A stretch of 64,000 nucleotides of DNA from Fundidesulfovibrio putealis DSM 16056 (GTDB lineage Bacteria > Desulfobacterota > Desulfovibrionia > Desulfovibrionales > Desulfovibrionaceae), in the NCBI RefSeq assembly GCF_000429325.1, contig NZ_KE386885.1, positions 1 through 64,000 on the forward strand. The letters run 5' to 3'. The position numbers and the translations under genes are program-made. The notes beneath the pieces were generated by a model. The model searched no databases. It was not told where the DNA came from and saw nothing but the letters and a program-made list of their open reading frames with translations. Positions 25,804 to 33,810 of the stretch are shown one piece after another. Numbering within the stretch: position 1 is the stretch's first letter; the number at the start of each line of letters is the position of its first letter.

Positions 25804-26880
25804 CTATCTTTTCTTGGGCGACAGCTTCGCGGAAATCCAGGCCGCATTGTCGTCCACGTAGGCGGCCACCTTCACGCTGAAATACCAGCCCAGCGCGCCC
25901 AGCACCACGAACTTGAGCCAGGGCGAGAACGAGGCCACGGGCACGTCCAGGTAGCTGAGTATCGGCTGGTGCAGGAGATAAATGGCGTAGGACGCGCCCG
26001 AGAGCCACAGCACCTTGGGGTGCGCCCCCAGGCGGGTGGCGAGCGGCAGGGCGAACAGCACCACGAACACGGCCAGGGTCCAGGCCACGTTGGCGAACCA
26101 GGGGCGCGGCACGCCAAGCATCCACAGGACAAGGCTCACGCCGCAGGCTCCGAAGATCAGCCCGCCGAGCTTGGCGTCAATGGGCCAGACCCGTTCGGGG
26201 CGTTCCTTCCAGAGCTCGGCCATCCACATGCCGATGAGAAACTCCGGCAGGCGCGACGGCAGGTTGAAGCTGGAGAGAAAGGCCAGGGTGTCGCCGATGC
26301 CGCCGGGAGCCGTGCGGCCCCAGATTTTCAGCGCCTCGGTGAGGGGCCAGACGACGAGCGTGACGGCGATGGTCAGTTTTGCCGCGCCGAATTTGCGGTA
26401 CTGCTTGAGGAGCCACGGATAGGCCAGGGTGAACTGGATGAGCAGGCCCAGCCACCAGTAGGCTGCCGTGTTGGACATGAAGGACTGGGGCCTCAGCGGG
26501 TCCAGGAAGAAGATGTGCGACAGGGTCGAGGGCAGCCAGGCCGACAGGTCGATGACCCGGTAGACCACGGCGTTGCCCAGCACCACCAGCGCCACGGCGA
26601 TGTAGTAGTGCGGGCACAGGCGCGCCAGGCGCTTGGGCAGGAAATCGCGCAGCGTGGGGATGGGGGCGGGGTTTGCGCCCACGTAGGGCATGGCCAGCAG
26701 GAAGCTGGTCATCACGTTGAAGACCACCACCCCAAGGGCCATGTCCAGGAAGGCCTCGCCGATGAGGGTCCCGGCCTGGGCGTCGCGCAGGGGGCCTATT
26801 CCTTGAAACAGATGGTGCAGGAAGATGCCCACCATGGCCACGGCACGGATGAAATGCAGTTGGGGAATGTCTCTCTTCAC
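25804..26880 (-). CDS. Membrane acyltransferase, OafA/YrhL type (acyltransferase 3)
   Basis: About 358 residues with roughly ten membrane segments. The N-terminus LHFIRAVAMVGIFLHHLF matches the acyltransferase-3 motif with the catalytic-type His in the first helix; R-x-x-R-L-x-P-x-Y appears as RLARLCPHYYI. Near the end SYAIYLLHQPIL is the conserved late-helix motif. Such proteins add acetyl or other acyl groups to surface polysaccharide, lipid or glycan; the acceptor here is unknown. The GTG at 26880 is chosen because AGGAGG lies 8-13 nt upstream. It is divergent from the hydrogenase operon. Confidence 0.85.
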   Translation of the reverse strand: MKRDIPQLHFIRAVAMVGIFLHHLFQGIGPLRDAQAGTLIGEAFLDMALGVVVFNVMTSFLLAMPYVGANPAPIPTLRDFLPKRLARLCPHYYIAVALVVLGNAVVYRVIDLSAWLPSTLSHIFFLDPLRPQSFMSNTAAYWWLGLLIQFTLAYPWLLKQYRKFGAAKLTIAVTLVVWPLTEALKIWGRTAPGGIGDTLAFLSSFNLPSRLPEFLIGMWMAELWKERPERVWPIDAKLGGLIFGACGVSLVLWMLGVPRPWFANVAWTLAVFVVLFALPLATRLGAHPKVLWLSGASYAIYLLHQPILSYLDVPVASFSPWLKFVVLGALGWYFSVKVAAYVDDNAAWISAKLSPKKR

Positions 26881-27216
26881 TGGGAACGCCTCCTGATGGT
26901 CTCCAGGGACGATACCCGAGCCCCCATACCCCTGCAAGGGCGACCTCCCGCAATGACGCTGGATTGTGAAATTTACAACAATGTAAGAATTATTCTTGCC
27001 ATCGGTTTGTTCCCCGGATAAATCCGCCTACCATTGAGAAGTGGCGTTCCGGTCCGGCTGGGCAGCACGGACCTTGCCTTCACGGCAACGTCAGCGACAG
27101 GCAGCACGAGACACATTGCGACACCAGGTCACCCGGACGCGTCCCAACAGCGCGAACGGGCGAGTTTTGCCAAACGAAAATCCGCCCGAGGGCGGCTGGG
27201 AAGAGGTGCGTCCAGA
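26881..27216. other. 336-bp divergent control region before the hydrogenase operon
   Basis: The AT-rich part 26960-27025 stands out. It contains an interrupted inverted repeat TTGTGAAATTTACAA (26964-26978), a perfect one AAGAAT-T-ATTCTT (26985-26997), and TTGCCA with TAAATC 17 bp downstream as a possible plus-strand promoter. The remainder (27030-27216) is a frame open into the small subunit but without a ribosome site. Confidence 0.4.
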
Positions 27217-28149
27217 GTGGTCACCATTGCGGAAGAATGGCTCAATTCGTGTTCGGGCTGCGAAATCGCCCTGCTGAACCTTGGCGAGACCCTGCTTGAT
27301 CTCCTGCCGGACCTGTCCTTCGTGCACATCCCCGTGCTCGCAGACAACAAATACTACGGCCAGACCGGCGAGCGAAGCGCCCTGGAGATCCCCAAGGCCC
27401 AGGTGGGCATCATCTCCGGGGGCGTGCGCAACGAAGAGCACCTGGAAGTGCTGCACGTCATGCGCAAACAGACCGACATCCTGGTGGCCCTGGGAACCTG
27501 CGCCACCGAGGGCGGCATCCCGGCCCTGGCCAACCTGACCTCCACGGCCTCCATGCGCGAGATGGTCTATCGCGGCCAGCCCTCCACCGTGCCCGGCCCC
27601 GATCCGGACACCGAAGCCCACCACCTGCCGCGCATGCTGGAGCGCTGCGACGCCCTGCACCAGCACGTGGCCGTGGACCTGTCCATCCCCGGATGCCCGC
27701 CGCATCCCGACTGGATCGCCGAGGCCATCGGGGCGCTCCTGGCCGGACGCGCGCCGAAGTTGCCCAGCCGCTCGGTCTGCGACGGGTGCCCCACGTATCG
27801 CACCGGCAAAAGCAGCTCCCCCGCCCTGCACCGCCTGCTGGACCAGCCCGCTTACGACGCCGACCAGGGCCTGGACGCCATGCAGTGCCTGCTGGAGCAG
27901 GGCTTCATGTGCCTTGGCCCGGTGACCCGGCGCGGCTGCGGAGGCCGCACGGGCTCGCCGCGCTGCATAAGCGCGCGCGTGCCCTGCCGGGGCTGCTACG
28001 GGCGCATCTCCGCGCACACCATGCCCATGGTGGACTACGTGGGCGCGCTCACCTCGGTGGGCCAGAATTTCGCCGCCATGCCCGACAAGCAGGGGTATCT
28101 CTCCCGCTTCGACGGGTCCGAGGCCATCCTCAAGAAGTTGGAGGACTAG
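27217..28149 (+). CDS. Cytoplasmic NiFe-hydrogenase small subunit (MvhG-like)
   Basis: About 310 residues. The small subunit holds the iron-sulfur clusters that pass electrons from the NiFe site. EEWLNSCSGCE (cysteines at about 12 and 15) is the proximal-cluster motif, followed by LGTCATEGGIPAL and IPGCPPHPDWI; later cysteines (CDGCPT, CLGPVTRRGCGG, CRGCYG) suit further clusters. There is no Tat signal, so it is cytoplasmic, as in group 3 (F420-non-reducing/Mvh) enzymes. I favour GTG at 27217 (VVTIAEEW) after GGAAGAGGTG; the open frame extends to 27034 with unconserved sequence. The large subunit starts 6 bp after it. Confidence 0.88.
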   Translation: MVTIAEEWLNSCSGCEIALLNLGETLLDLLPDLSFVHIPVLADNKYYGQTGERSALEIPKAQVGIISGGVRNEEHLEVLHVMRKQTDILVALGTCATEGGIPALANLTSTASMREMVYRGQPSTVPGPDPDTEAHHLPRMLERCDALHQHVAVDLSIPGCPPHPDWIAEAIGALLAGRAPKLPSRSVCDGCPTYRTGKSSSPALHRLLDQPAYDADQGLDAMQCLLEQGFMCLGPVTRRGCGGRTGSPRCISARVPCRGCYGRISAHTMPMVDYVGALTSVGQNFAAMPDKQGYLSRFDGSEAILKKLED

Positions 28150-28155
28150 ACCGAC

Positions 28156-29607
28156 ATGTCACAGACCATCCGCATCGCGCCGCTCACGCGCATAGAGGGC
28201 CACGCCGCCCTGGACATCCACCTGGACCAGGACGGCGACGTGTCCGAGGCCCGCATGACGGTCATGAGCCTGCGCGGGTTCGAGAAATTCGTGGTGGGAC
28301 GCCCCGTGGAGGAGGTGCCGCGCATCGTCACCCGCATCTGCGGCATCTGCCCCTGGCAGCACCATCTGGCCTCCACCAAGGCCGCCGAGGCCTGCCTGGG
28401 GGTCACCCCCACGCCCACGGCCACCAAGCTGCGCGAGCTCTGCCAGATGCTGGCCACCATCCCCGACAAGATCCTGCACTTCTACTTTCTGGCCGCCCCG
28501 GACTTCGTGCTCGGCCCCGACTCCGACCCGGCGGGCCGCAACGTGGTCGGGCTGGTGGGCGCCGCGCCGGAGCTGGCCCGCAAGGCCGCGCTCATGCGCT
28601 ACAAGACCCAGATGGGGCTCGAAAAGTTCGCGGGCAAGGTCATCCATCCGGTGGCCGTGCTGGTGGGCGGCTTCTCCAAGCCGCTCATGGAGGAAGACCG
28701 CCGAGAGCTGACCGCCCTGGCCCAGGAAGCCCTGGCCTTCAGCCTGGAGAGCGTGAAGCTGGCGCGCGAGCAGATTTTCCCCAAATACCTGAAGCTCTTC
28801 CAGGAGCTCGGCGAATACCCCAGCGCTTACCTGGGGCTCGTGAACCCAGACGACGGGGCCATGGCCCTCTACGACGGCATATTCCGCCTCATGGATCAGG
28901 ACGGCTCCTACGACGAGTTCCCGGCTTCGGACTATCTGGCACACCTGGCCGAGAAGGTCGAACCCTGGAGCTACCTGAAATTCCCGTACATGCGAAAGTC
29001 CGGCAGGCTGGTCATGGACGAGAAAGCGCCCGTCGGCGTGTACCGCACCAACTGCCTGGCCCGCGTGAACGTGTGTGAGGGCATCTCCACCCCCCAGGCC
29101 CACGGCGAGCTGGAAATCTTCCGGCGCGAGTTCGGACGCCCCGCGCACCAGGCCTTCCTGTACCACTGGGCGCGGCTCATCGAGCTGGTGCACTGCTGCG
29201 AGCGGGCCCTGGAACTGTTGGCCGACCCGGAAATCATGGGCCGCGACATCCGCACCCAGCCCATCGCGCCCCGCGCGGGCGAAGGCGTCGGCTGCGTGGA
29301 GGCCCCGCGCGGCAGCCTGATCTATCATCTGAAGACCGACCACGAGGGCATGGTCACTGCCGCAAACCTGCTGGCCGGAACCACCCACAACAACGCGGGC
29401 ATGAACCTCTCGCTCAAGCAGGCGGCCAAGACGGCCATCCGTGGCGGCGTGTACGACCAGGGCCTGTTGAACACCGTGGAGATGTGCGTGCGCGCCTACG
29501 ACCCGTGAATGAGCTGCGCCACGCACCGCCTGGACGGCGGTGTCGACATGACCGTGCGGCTTCTGGATACCAAGGGCGAGGTGCTCGACGTGCTGAGGCG
29601 TTCCTGA
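28156..29607 (+). CDS. [NiFeSe]-hydrogenase large subunit with in-frame TGA (selenocysteine)
   Basis: 483 residues if TGA at 29506-29508 (codon 451) is read as selenocysteine. The first metal motif RICGICPWQHH carries Cys62 and Cys65. The frame up to the TGA ends AYDP, and the frame after it reads MSCATH, giving DP-U451-MSC454-ATH457, the C-terminal motif with Sec in place of its first Cys. Translation continues for 26 residues after His457, a usual cleaved tail, to TGA at 29605-29607, which overlaps the ATG of the maturation protease. A SECIS-like stem-loop follows the first TGA. Stopping at 29508 would delete half of the active site. Known family: Sec-containing Mvh/Vhu-type hydrogenases. 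Inference: the host has SelABCD, which is not in this window. Confidence 0.9.
29523..29543 (+). promoter_or_regulatory. Candidate bacterial SECIS stem-loop
   Basis: GCACCGCC pairs with GGCGGTGT (7 Watson-Crick pairs plus one G-U) around the loop TGGAC. The loop starts 22 nt after the TGA codon and has G in its second position; both fit the published general bSECIS pattern. It lies inside the coding sequence, as bacterial SECIS elements do. Confidence 0.6.
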
Positions 29608-30113
29608 TGGACTGGTCCGCCATGTTCAGCGCGCCGGTCGTGGTGCTGGGCTGCGGCAACACCCTGTTCGGCGACGATGGCATCGGGCCGAGGGCCGTTG
29701 CCGAGCTGGCCGACGAATGCCATCCAGACAGTGGAGCCGTATTCCTGGACGCGGGCACCTCGGTGCGCACGCTGCTGGCCGACCTGCTGCTCTCGGGCGC
29801 GTCGCCCAGGCGGCTGATCGTGGTGGACGCGGTGATGGAGCCGGACCGCGAGCCGGGGAGCATCCTCGAGTGGCCCCTGCGCGACAGTTCAGACCCCGGC
29901 AAGCGCCCCGCCAGCCTGCATCAGGCCCCCACGCCGATGCTGCTGGAGGCGGTGCGCAGCCGCCTGGGCTGCGAGGTGCGGGTGCTGACCGTGCAAGCCG
30001 CGCGCATCCCCGAAGAGATGGACGAAACCATGAGCCCCGAGGCCCTGGCCGCTCTCCCAGAACTCAAGGCCGCCATCAGGCGGCTGTGCAGCGCTTCAAG
30101 GAGTGACGCATGA
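29607..30113 (+). CDS. Hydrogenase maturation endopeptidase (HyaD/HycI family)
   Basis: 168 residues. It removes the C-terminal peptide of the large subunit after nickel insertion. VVLGCGNTLFGDDGIGPRAV (about residues 11-30) is the family signature with the first metal-sensing acidic residue. FLDAGTS and the VVDAVMEP segment provide the next acidic site, and LHQAPTP the His-containing motif. The ATG overlaps by 1 nt the true stop of the large subunit (TGATG), a strong sign of coupling and that the large subunit is translated past the internal TGA. Its last 4 nt overlap the next gene. Confidence 0.88.
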   Translation: MDWSAMFSAPVVVLGCGNTLFGDDGIGPRAVAELADECHPDSGAVFLDAGTSVRTLLADLLLSGASPRRLIVVDAVMEPDREPGSILEWPLRDSSDPGKRPASLHQAPTPMLLEAVRSRLGCEVRVLTVQAARIPEEMDETMSPEALAALPELKAAIRRLCSASRSDA

Positions 30114-30865
30114 ACCGCATCGACCATCCGTCCCTGTCCATGGACATGGACCGCCTGATTCACGACTTCTCCCTCTGCCACGGCTGCGGCCTGTGCGGAG
30201 AGGTCTGCCCGCGCGGGGCCATCACCGTGGACAGCGTGCGCGAGCCCTCCGGGGGCCTGGGCAAGCACCCCCACCTGGACGAGAGCGCCTGCATCCACTG
30301 CGGACGTTGCGGCTCGGTCTGCGCCAGCGGCGCAATCGGCCAGGAGAAGTTCACGGAGCTGGTGGAGCAGATGCAGGCCGGGAACGAGGATCATCTGGTG
30401 TTCTTCTGCCGCGCGCTCAACCTTGCCCAGCCAAGCATCCTGGAATCCGGCGAGTTCGGCCTGAACACGCCCCTGGTGAACGTGCGCAAGGTGCCCCAGC
30501 TCTCGCGGGTCGCGCTCCCTGACGGCGTCAAACTGGTGGACGTGCGCTGCACGGGACGCATCGGGGCGCGCACGCTGCTGTCGCTGTTGCTGGCCGGGGT
30601 GAAGGGCGTTTTGATCTTCGCCTGCCCACCCCACGACTGCGAATACGGCAGGGACACCTGTCTGGCCGCGCTGCACGTGGATGGTCTGCGCTCTCTGCTG
30701 AAGGCCTACGGCATGGGGGATTCGCGGGTGGAGATACTCTTCGAGCAGCCCGCCAGCCCGGCGGAGGTGGAAGCCGTGATCGAGCGATTCCGCCAGGGAC
30801 GCCTGAAGGTGACCGGGCAGGCCCTCCGCAAGGACTCTTCAAACAACCGGGTCAGCGGCTTCTGA
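30110..30865 (+). CDS. Ferredoxin-MvhD fusion, electron-transfer subunit of the hydrogenase
   Basis: 251 residues. Residues 20-80 hold two [4Fe-4S] motifs (C23-x2-C26-x2-C29-x3-C33 and C61-x2-C64-x2-C67-x3-C71). The remaining part is an MvhD/FlpD-like domain with VDVRCTGRIGARTLLSLLLAGVKGVLIFACPPHDC and ALHVDGLRSLLKAYG, including paired cysteines for a [2Fe-2S] cluster. In methanogens MvhD links the hydrogenase to heterodisulfide reductase HdrA. Here it is fused to a dicluster ferredoxin and no HdrA is adjacent, so the partner may be encoded elsewhere or replaced. AAGGAGTGACGC precedes the ATG, which overlaps the protease stop (ATGA). Confidence 0.83.
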   Translation: MNRIDHPSLSMDMDRLIHDFSLCHGCGLCGEVCPRGAITVDSVREPSGGLGKHPHLDESACIHCGRCGSVCASGAIGQEKFTELVEQMQAGNEDHLVFFCRALNLAQPSILESGEFGLNTPLVNVRKVPQLSRVALPDGVKLVDVRCTGRIGARTLLSLLLAGVKGVLIFACPPHDCEYGRDTCLAALHVDGLRSLLKAYGMGDSRVEILFEQPASPAEVEAVIERFRQGRLKVTGQALRKDSSNNRVSGF

Positions 30866-30889
30866 GCCCGACTTCGACGCACTGAAACC

Positions 30890-30932
30890 CGAAGCCCCTT
30901 TCCGGTCCGCCGGGCAGGGGCTTCGCTCTTTT
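30890..30932 (+). terminator. Terminator of the hydrogenase operon
   Basis: A 10-bp perfect stem CGAAGCCCCT / AGGGGCTTCG with a 16-nt loop, followed by CTCTTTTG. Confidence 0.75.
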
Positions 30933-30937
30933 GCGGC

Positions 30938-32410
30938 TTATTCGAACCGGATGACCACCAGGGTGACGTCGTCTTCCTGCGCGCCGCCGTCCAGGAACTC
31001 GCGCCAGTCTTCCGTGATGGCGTCCAGGATTTCCTGGGCGGACTTCCCAGCATCCTGAGCGGCGCTGCGCCTGATGACCTCGCGCAGGCGGTCCTTGCCG
31101 TACATCACCGAGCCGTCGGGGCTGAAGCTCTCCCACAGGCCGTCCGTGCCGAGCACCAGCACCTTGCCCTGGGGCCATTCCCCCAGGCGGCGGGCCATGT
31201 AGGAGCTCTCCTGGTCCACGGCCAGGGGCAGGCCGCGCCCCATCAGTTCAGAGAACTCGTCCGTGGCCGGGTCGTAGATCATGGCAGGGTCGTGCCCCGC
31301 GCGCACCCACTCCAGGCGCTTGTTCACCGGGTCCAGCACCAGCATGAACATGGTGATGAAGTGGCTGCTGGAGGCCACGTCGCGGGACAGGTGGCGGTTC
31401 AGGGTGGTCACGATGCGCGAGGTGTCCGACAGGCACAGCGCGGCCTGACGCAGGAATCCCCTGGCAGAGGCCATGAGCAGGGCCGAATCCACGCCGTGGC
31501 CGGATACGTCCGCCACCACCACGGCCAGATTGTCCCCGGCCAGCTCCAGAAAATCGTAGTAGTCGCCCCCGGTCTGGCCGGAATAGATGGCCGTGGCGGC
31601 CATCTCCATGCCGGGGCGCAGGGGGATCTTGCCCGGCAGCAGGCTTTGCTGCACGGCCTGGGCCTGATCCAGGGCCTTCATCAGCTCGGTGCGGTGCCGT
31701 AGCCCCTCGATCATGGCGTTGGTGCGCGCGGCGATCACCCCGAACTCGTCCGCCGTGGCCACGGGGATGAACTTGCTGAGGTCTCCCCGGCTGACGGCCT
31801 CCAGCACTGTGGTCTGCTCACCCAGGAGGCGACGCAGGTTCTCGGAGTAGCGCATCACCAGAAGGGCCACCGCCACCAGCAGAATCACCGTGACGTACAC
31901 CACTTCCAAGGTCACGGCGCGCTTGGCCTCGGCCAGGGCCGCCGGGCTGCCGGTCTGCCCGGCCAGCCAGTCCACGCCGTTGGTCAGGATGACGGTCAGG
32001 AGCGCCGAAACCACCACGGCCGACCCCAGGCCCGCCACGGCGAACTTGCGGGCCATGGGGCGGATGCGCTCCGGCGGGATGCGCCAGTTCTTGGTGCAGG
32101 CCCGGTCGATTATGCGCCGCTGGCGCGACAGGGTGGAATCCATTGCCAGGAAAAAGGCCAGGGCGGCCATGCCGATCCACAGCTTCACCCCGCTGAACAG
32201 GGGGAAGTCCAGCACGATGGCCTCAAAGCTGAGGGCGAACGCCCCGCCCAGGAATCCAAGGCTGAAGTCCAGCACGAACTGCCAGCGGGGTTGATCGAAA
32301 ATGTCGCGGCTCTCCACCAGGGCCTTTTCCAAAGGCGACCGGAAGAGCAGCGGCAGCGAGAAGCCGCCCAGGATGATCGCCCCCAGTTCCACGGGGGGCA
32401 GGGCATCCAT
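30938..32410 (-). CDS. SpoIIE/RsbU-type PP2C serine phosphatase, membrane-bound
   Basis: 490 residues. There are about four membrane segments in the N-terminal 190 residues, then a HAMP-like linker (LRRLLGEQTTVLEAVSRGDLSKFIPVATADEFG) and a PP2C/SpoIIE domain. The latter begins AVQQSLLPG, contains GGDYYDFLEL, VVVADVSGHGVDSALLM and LGTDGLWES, and ends EDDVTLVVIR; the aspartates of these motifs bind the two Mn/Mg ions. Such proteins dephosphorylate anti-sigma-factor antagonists in partner-switching pathways. No STAS or anti-sigma gene is nearby. A 27-residue membrane peptide frame ends 6 nt before its start, and the ATG lacks its own ribosome site, so translation is probably coupled. Confidence 0.88.
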   Translation of the reverse strand: MDALPPVELGAIILGGFSLPLLFRSPLEKALVESRDIFDQPRWQFVLDFSLGFLGGAFALSFEAIVLDFPLFSGVKLWIGMAALAFFLAMDSTLSRQRRIIDRACTKNWRIPPERIRPMARKFAVAGLGSAVVVSALLTVILTNGVDWLAGQTGSPAALAEAKRAVTLEVVYVTVILLVAVALLVMRYSENLRRLLGEQTTVLEAVSRGDLSKFIPVATADEFGVIAARTNAMIEGLRHRTELMKALDQAQAVQQSLLPGKIPLRPGMEMAATAIYSGQTGGDYYDFLELAGDNLAVVVADVSGHGVDSALLMASARGFLRQAALCLSDTSRIVTTLNRHLSRDVASSSHFITMFMLVLDPVNKRLEWVRAGHDPAMIYDPATDEFSELMGRGLPLAVDQESSYMARRLGEWPQGKVLVLGTDGLWESFSPDGSVMYGKDRLREVIRRSAAQDAGKSAQEILDAITEDWREFLDGGAQEDDVTLVVIRFE

Positions 32411-32416
32411 GAAGGG

Positions 32417-32500
32417 TCAGACCCGGCCTCCGTAGATGGCCAGAAGAACCGACCCCAGCAGGTAGCCAAGCCAGAGGCGAAGCGTCGGAGACATTTTCAT
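32417..32500 (-). CDS. 27-residue single-span membrane peptide upstream of the phosphatase
   Basis: Begins MKMSPTLRLWLGYLLGS and ends LLAIYGGRV: a short basic N-terminus and one hydrophobic helix. AAAGGGC lies just before the ATG. Its stop is 6 nt from the phosphatase ATG, which has no ribosome site of its own, so it may act as a leader cistron or as a small subunit. Confidence 0.45.
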   Translation of the reverse strand: MKMSPTLRLWLGYLLGSVLLAIYGGRV

Positions 32501-32600
32501 GCCCTTTCAGATACCCCAGAGCGCTGCGGTAGGGAATATCAAAATCATCCAGCCCCGCTCGTCTCAAGCCGTTCGCATGCCCCGCGAAGCCCACTGAGGG

Positions 32601-32662
32601 TCCAGGGGGATCATCCCCCTGGCGGGTCCAGGGCAGCGCCCTGGCGGGTCCGGGCGGAGCCC
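32601..32662 (+). repeat. Cluster of three GC-rich hairpins joined by CGGGTCC
   Basis: TCCAGGGGGATCATCCCCCTGG, CCAGGGCAGCGCCCTGG and CCGGGCGGAGCCCGG follow one another with a shared CGGGTCC linker. The first hairpin recurs almost unchanged at 55872-55892, so this is part of the same dispersed repeat family. Confidence 0.75.
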
Positions 32663-32718
32663 GGTGTGAATGAATCCGGCTTCTATCTGAAATTCTTGCT
32701 CTTTATATCGTCAAGAAA

Positions 32719-32757
32719 GCCTCCGGCGGCCAAAGGGCTTCGCCCTCTGGACACCCA
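32719..32757 (+). repeat. Dispersed GCCTCCGGCGGCCA hairpin repeat, copy B
   Basis: The 14-bp block (32719-32732) followed by an AAAGGG-CTTC-GCCCTCT hairpin, matching copies A, C and D. Confidence 0.8.
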
Positions 32758-32764
32758 TATAGGA

Positions 32765-32802
32765 AGGCCGGGTTCTCTGCTGGTGTGCAAAGAACCCGGC
32801 CT
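32765..32802 (-). terminator. Hairpin after htpX
   Basis: A 12-bp perfect stem AGGCCGGGTTCT / AGAACCCGGCCT, 40 bp after the htpX stop; the T-tract is poor (TCCTATAT). Confidence 0.5.
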
Positions 32803-32841
32803 GAACCGATACGTCAAGACGAGAAGCGTTTATGCGTGCGG

Positions 32842-33699
32842 TTAGCGTCCGGCCATGGCGCGCAGCCTGCGGATGCGCTCCTCGGTGGGCGGGTGGGTGG
32901 AGAACAGCCCGGCCACTCCGCCGCCGCTCAGGGGGCTTATGATGAACATGTTCTCCGTGGCCGGGTTCGCGCCATGCATGGGGATGGCGTGGGCGTAGTC
33001 GTCCAGCTTCTGGAGCGCTCCTGCCAGGGGCAGCGGGTTTCCGGCCAGCTTCGCGCCGGTCTCGTCGGCCAGGTACTCGCGCGAGCGCGAGATGGCCATC
33101 TGGATGAGCATGGCCGCGATGGGGGCCACGATGGCCATGAGGATGGCTCCGAAGGCTCCGCCTCCGCCGCCCTCCTCGTCGCTCGAGCGGCCCATGCCGA
33201 AGATCGCGCCCCACTGGAGCATGGTGGCCACGCTGGTGATGGCTCCGCCCACCACGGCGGCGATGGTCTGCACCAGAATGTCGCGGTTCTTGATGTGAGC
33301 CATCTCGTGGGCCAGGATGCCTGAGAGTTCCTCGGGCGACACCAGGCGCAGGAGCCCTTCGGTCACGGCCACGGCTGCGTTGGCGGGGTTTCGCCCGGTG
33401 GCGAAGGCGTTGGGCTGTTCCTGGGGAACAAGATAGAGCTTGGGCATGGGCAGGCCCGCGTTGGCCGCGAGCTGTCGCGTCAGGTCGAAGAGGCCCGGCG
33501 CGTCTTCCTCGGAGAGTTCCTGGGCGCGGTACATGGACAGGACGATCCTGTCCGAGAACCAATAGCTGCCCACGTTCATCACAACGGCCATCACCAGGGC
33601 TATCACCAGCCCGGTCTTGCCGCCCATGGCAGAGCCCATGAGCACCAGCACGGCGGTCAAAAGGCCGAGCAGAAGGCCCGTCTTCAACTGACTGGTCAT
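32842..33699 (-). CDS. htpX: Membrane zinc metalloprotease HtpX
   Basis: 285 residues, the standard HtpX size. It degrades misfolded inner-membrane proteins as part of envelope and heat stress. Two N-terminal membrane segments (about residues 7-45) are followed by the cytosolic catalytic domain with [10 protein letters not shown] (about residues 139-148, zinc-binding) and more hydrophobic segments; the downstream glutamate ligand lies in [18 protein letters not shown] immediately precedes the ATG at 33699, so the longer open frame is not used. The neighbouring Hsp20 gene on the same strand suggests a small proteostasis cluster. Confidence 0.93.
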   Translation of the reverse strand: MTSQLKTGLLLGLLTAVLVLMGSAMGGKTGLVIALVMAVVMNVGSYWFSDRIVLSMYRAQELSEEDAPGLFDLTRQLAANAGLPMPKLYLVPQEQPNAFATGRNPANAAVAVTEGLLRLVSPEELSGILAHEMAHIKNRDILVQTIAAVVGGAITSVATMLQWGAIFGMGRSSDEEGGGGGAFGAILMAIVAPIAAMLIQMAISRSREYLADETGAKLAGNPLPLAGALQKLDDYAHAIPMHGANPATENMFIISPLSGGGVAGLFSTHPPTEERIRRLRAMAGR

Positions 33700-33810
33700 C
33701 GTCTCCTCCCGATCCGGAAGCGGTCTTTCCTGAGTTTTTCGATACGGTCCGTCGCGCAGCGGGCCGCCCCGCCGCGTGGCGGACGGGGCGTCGCCCGAGG
33801 CGATCAAAGC

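Larger units (their letters stand above)
32501..32841. other. 341-bp intergenic region filled with hairpin repeats
   Basis: Between two minus-strand genes. It holds a three-hairpin cluster (32601-32662), dispersed repeat copy B (32719-32757) and the htpX terminator hairpin (32765-32802). No gene recognised. Confidence 0.7.

Noticed and set aside
26964-26978. TTGTGAAATTTACAA as a CRP/FNR or HcpR site
   Set aside because: Spacing between half-sites is 3 bp rather than 6, and there are two mismatches; kept only as a generic inverted repeat.
32600-32760. Tandem hairpins as a CRISPR array
   Set aside because: Spacing and sequence are not those of direct repeats with unique spacers; the units are palindromes with a shared linker.
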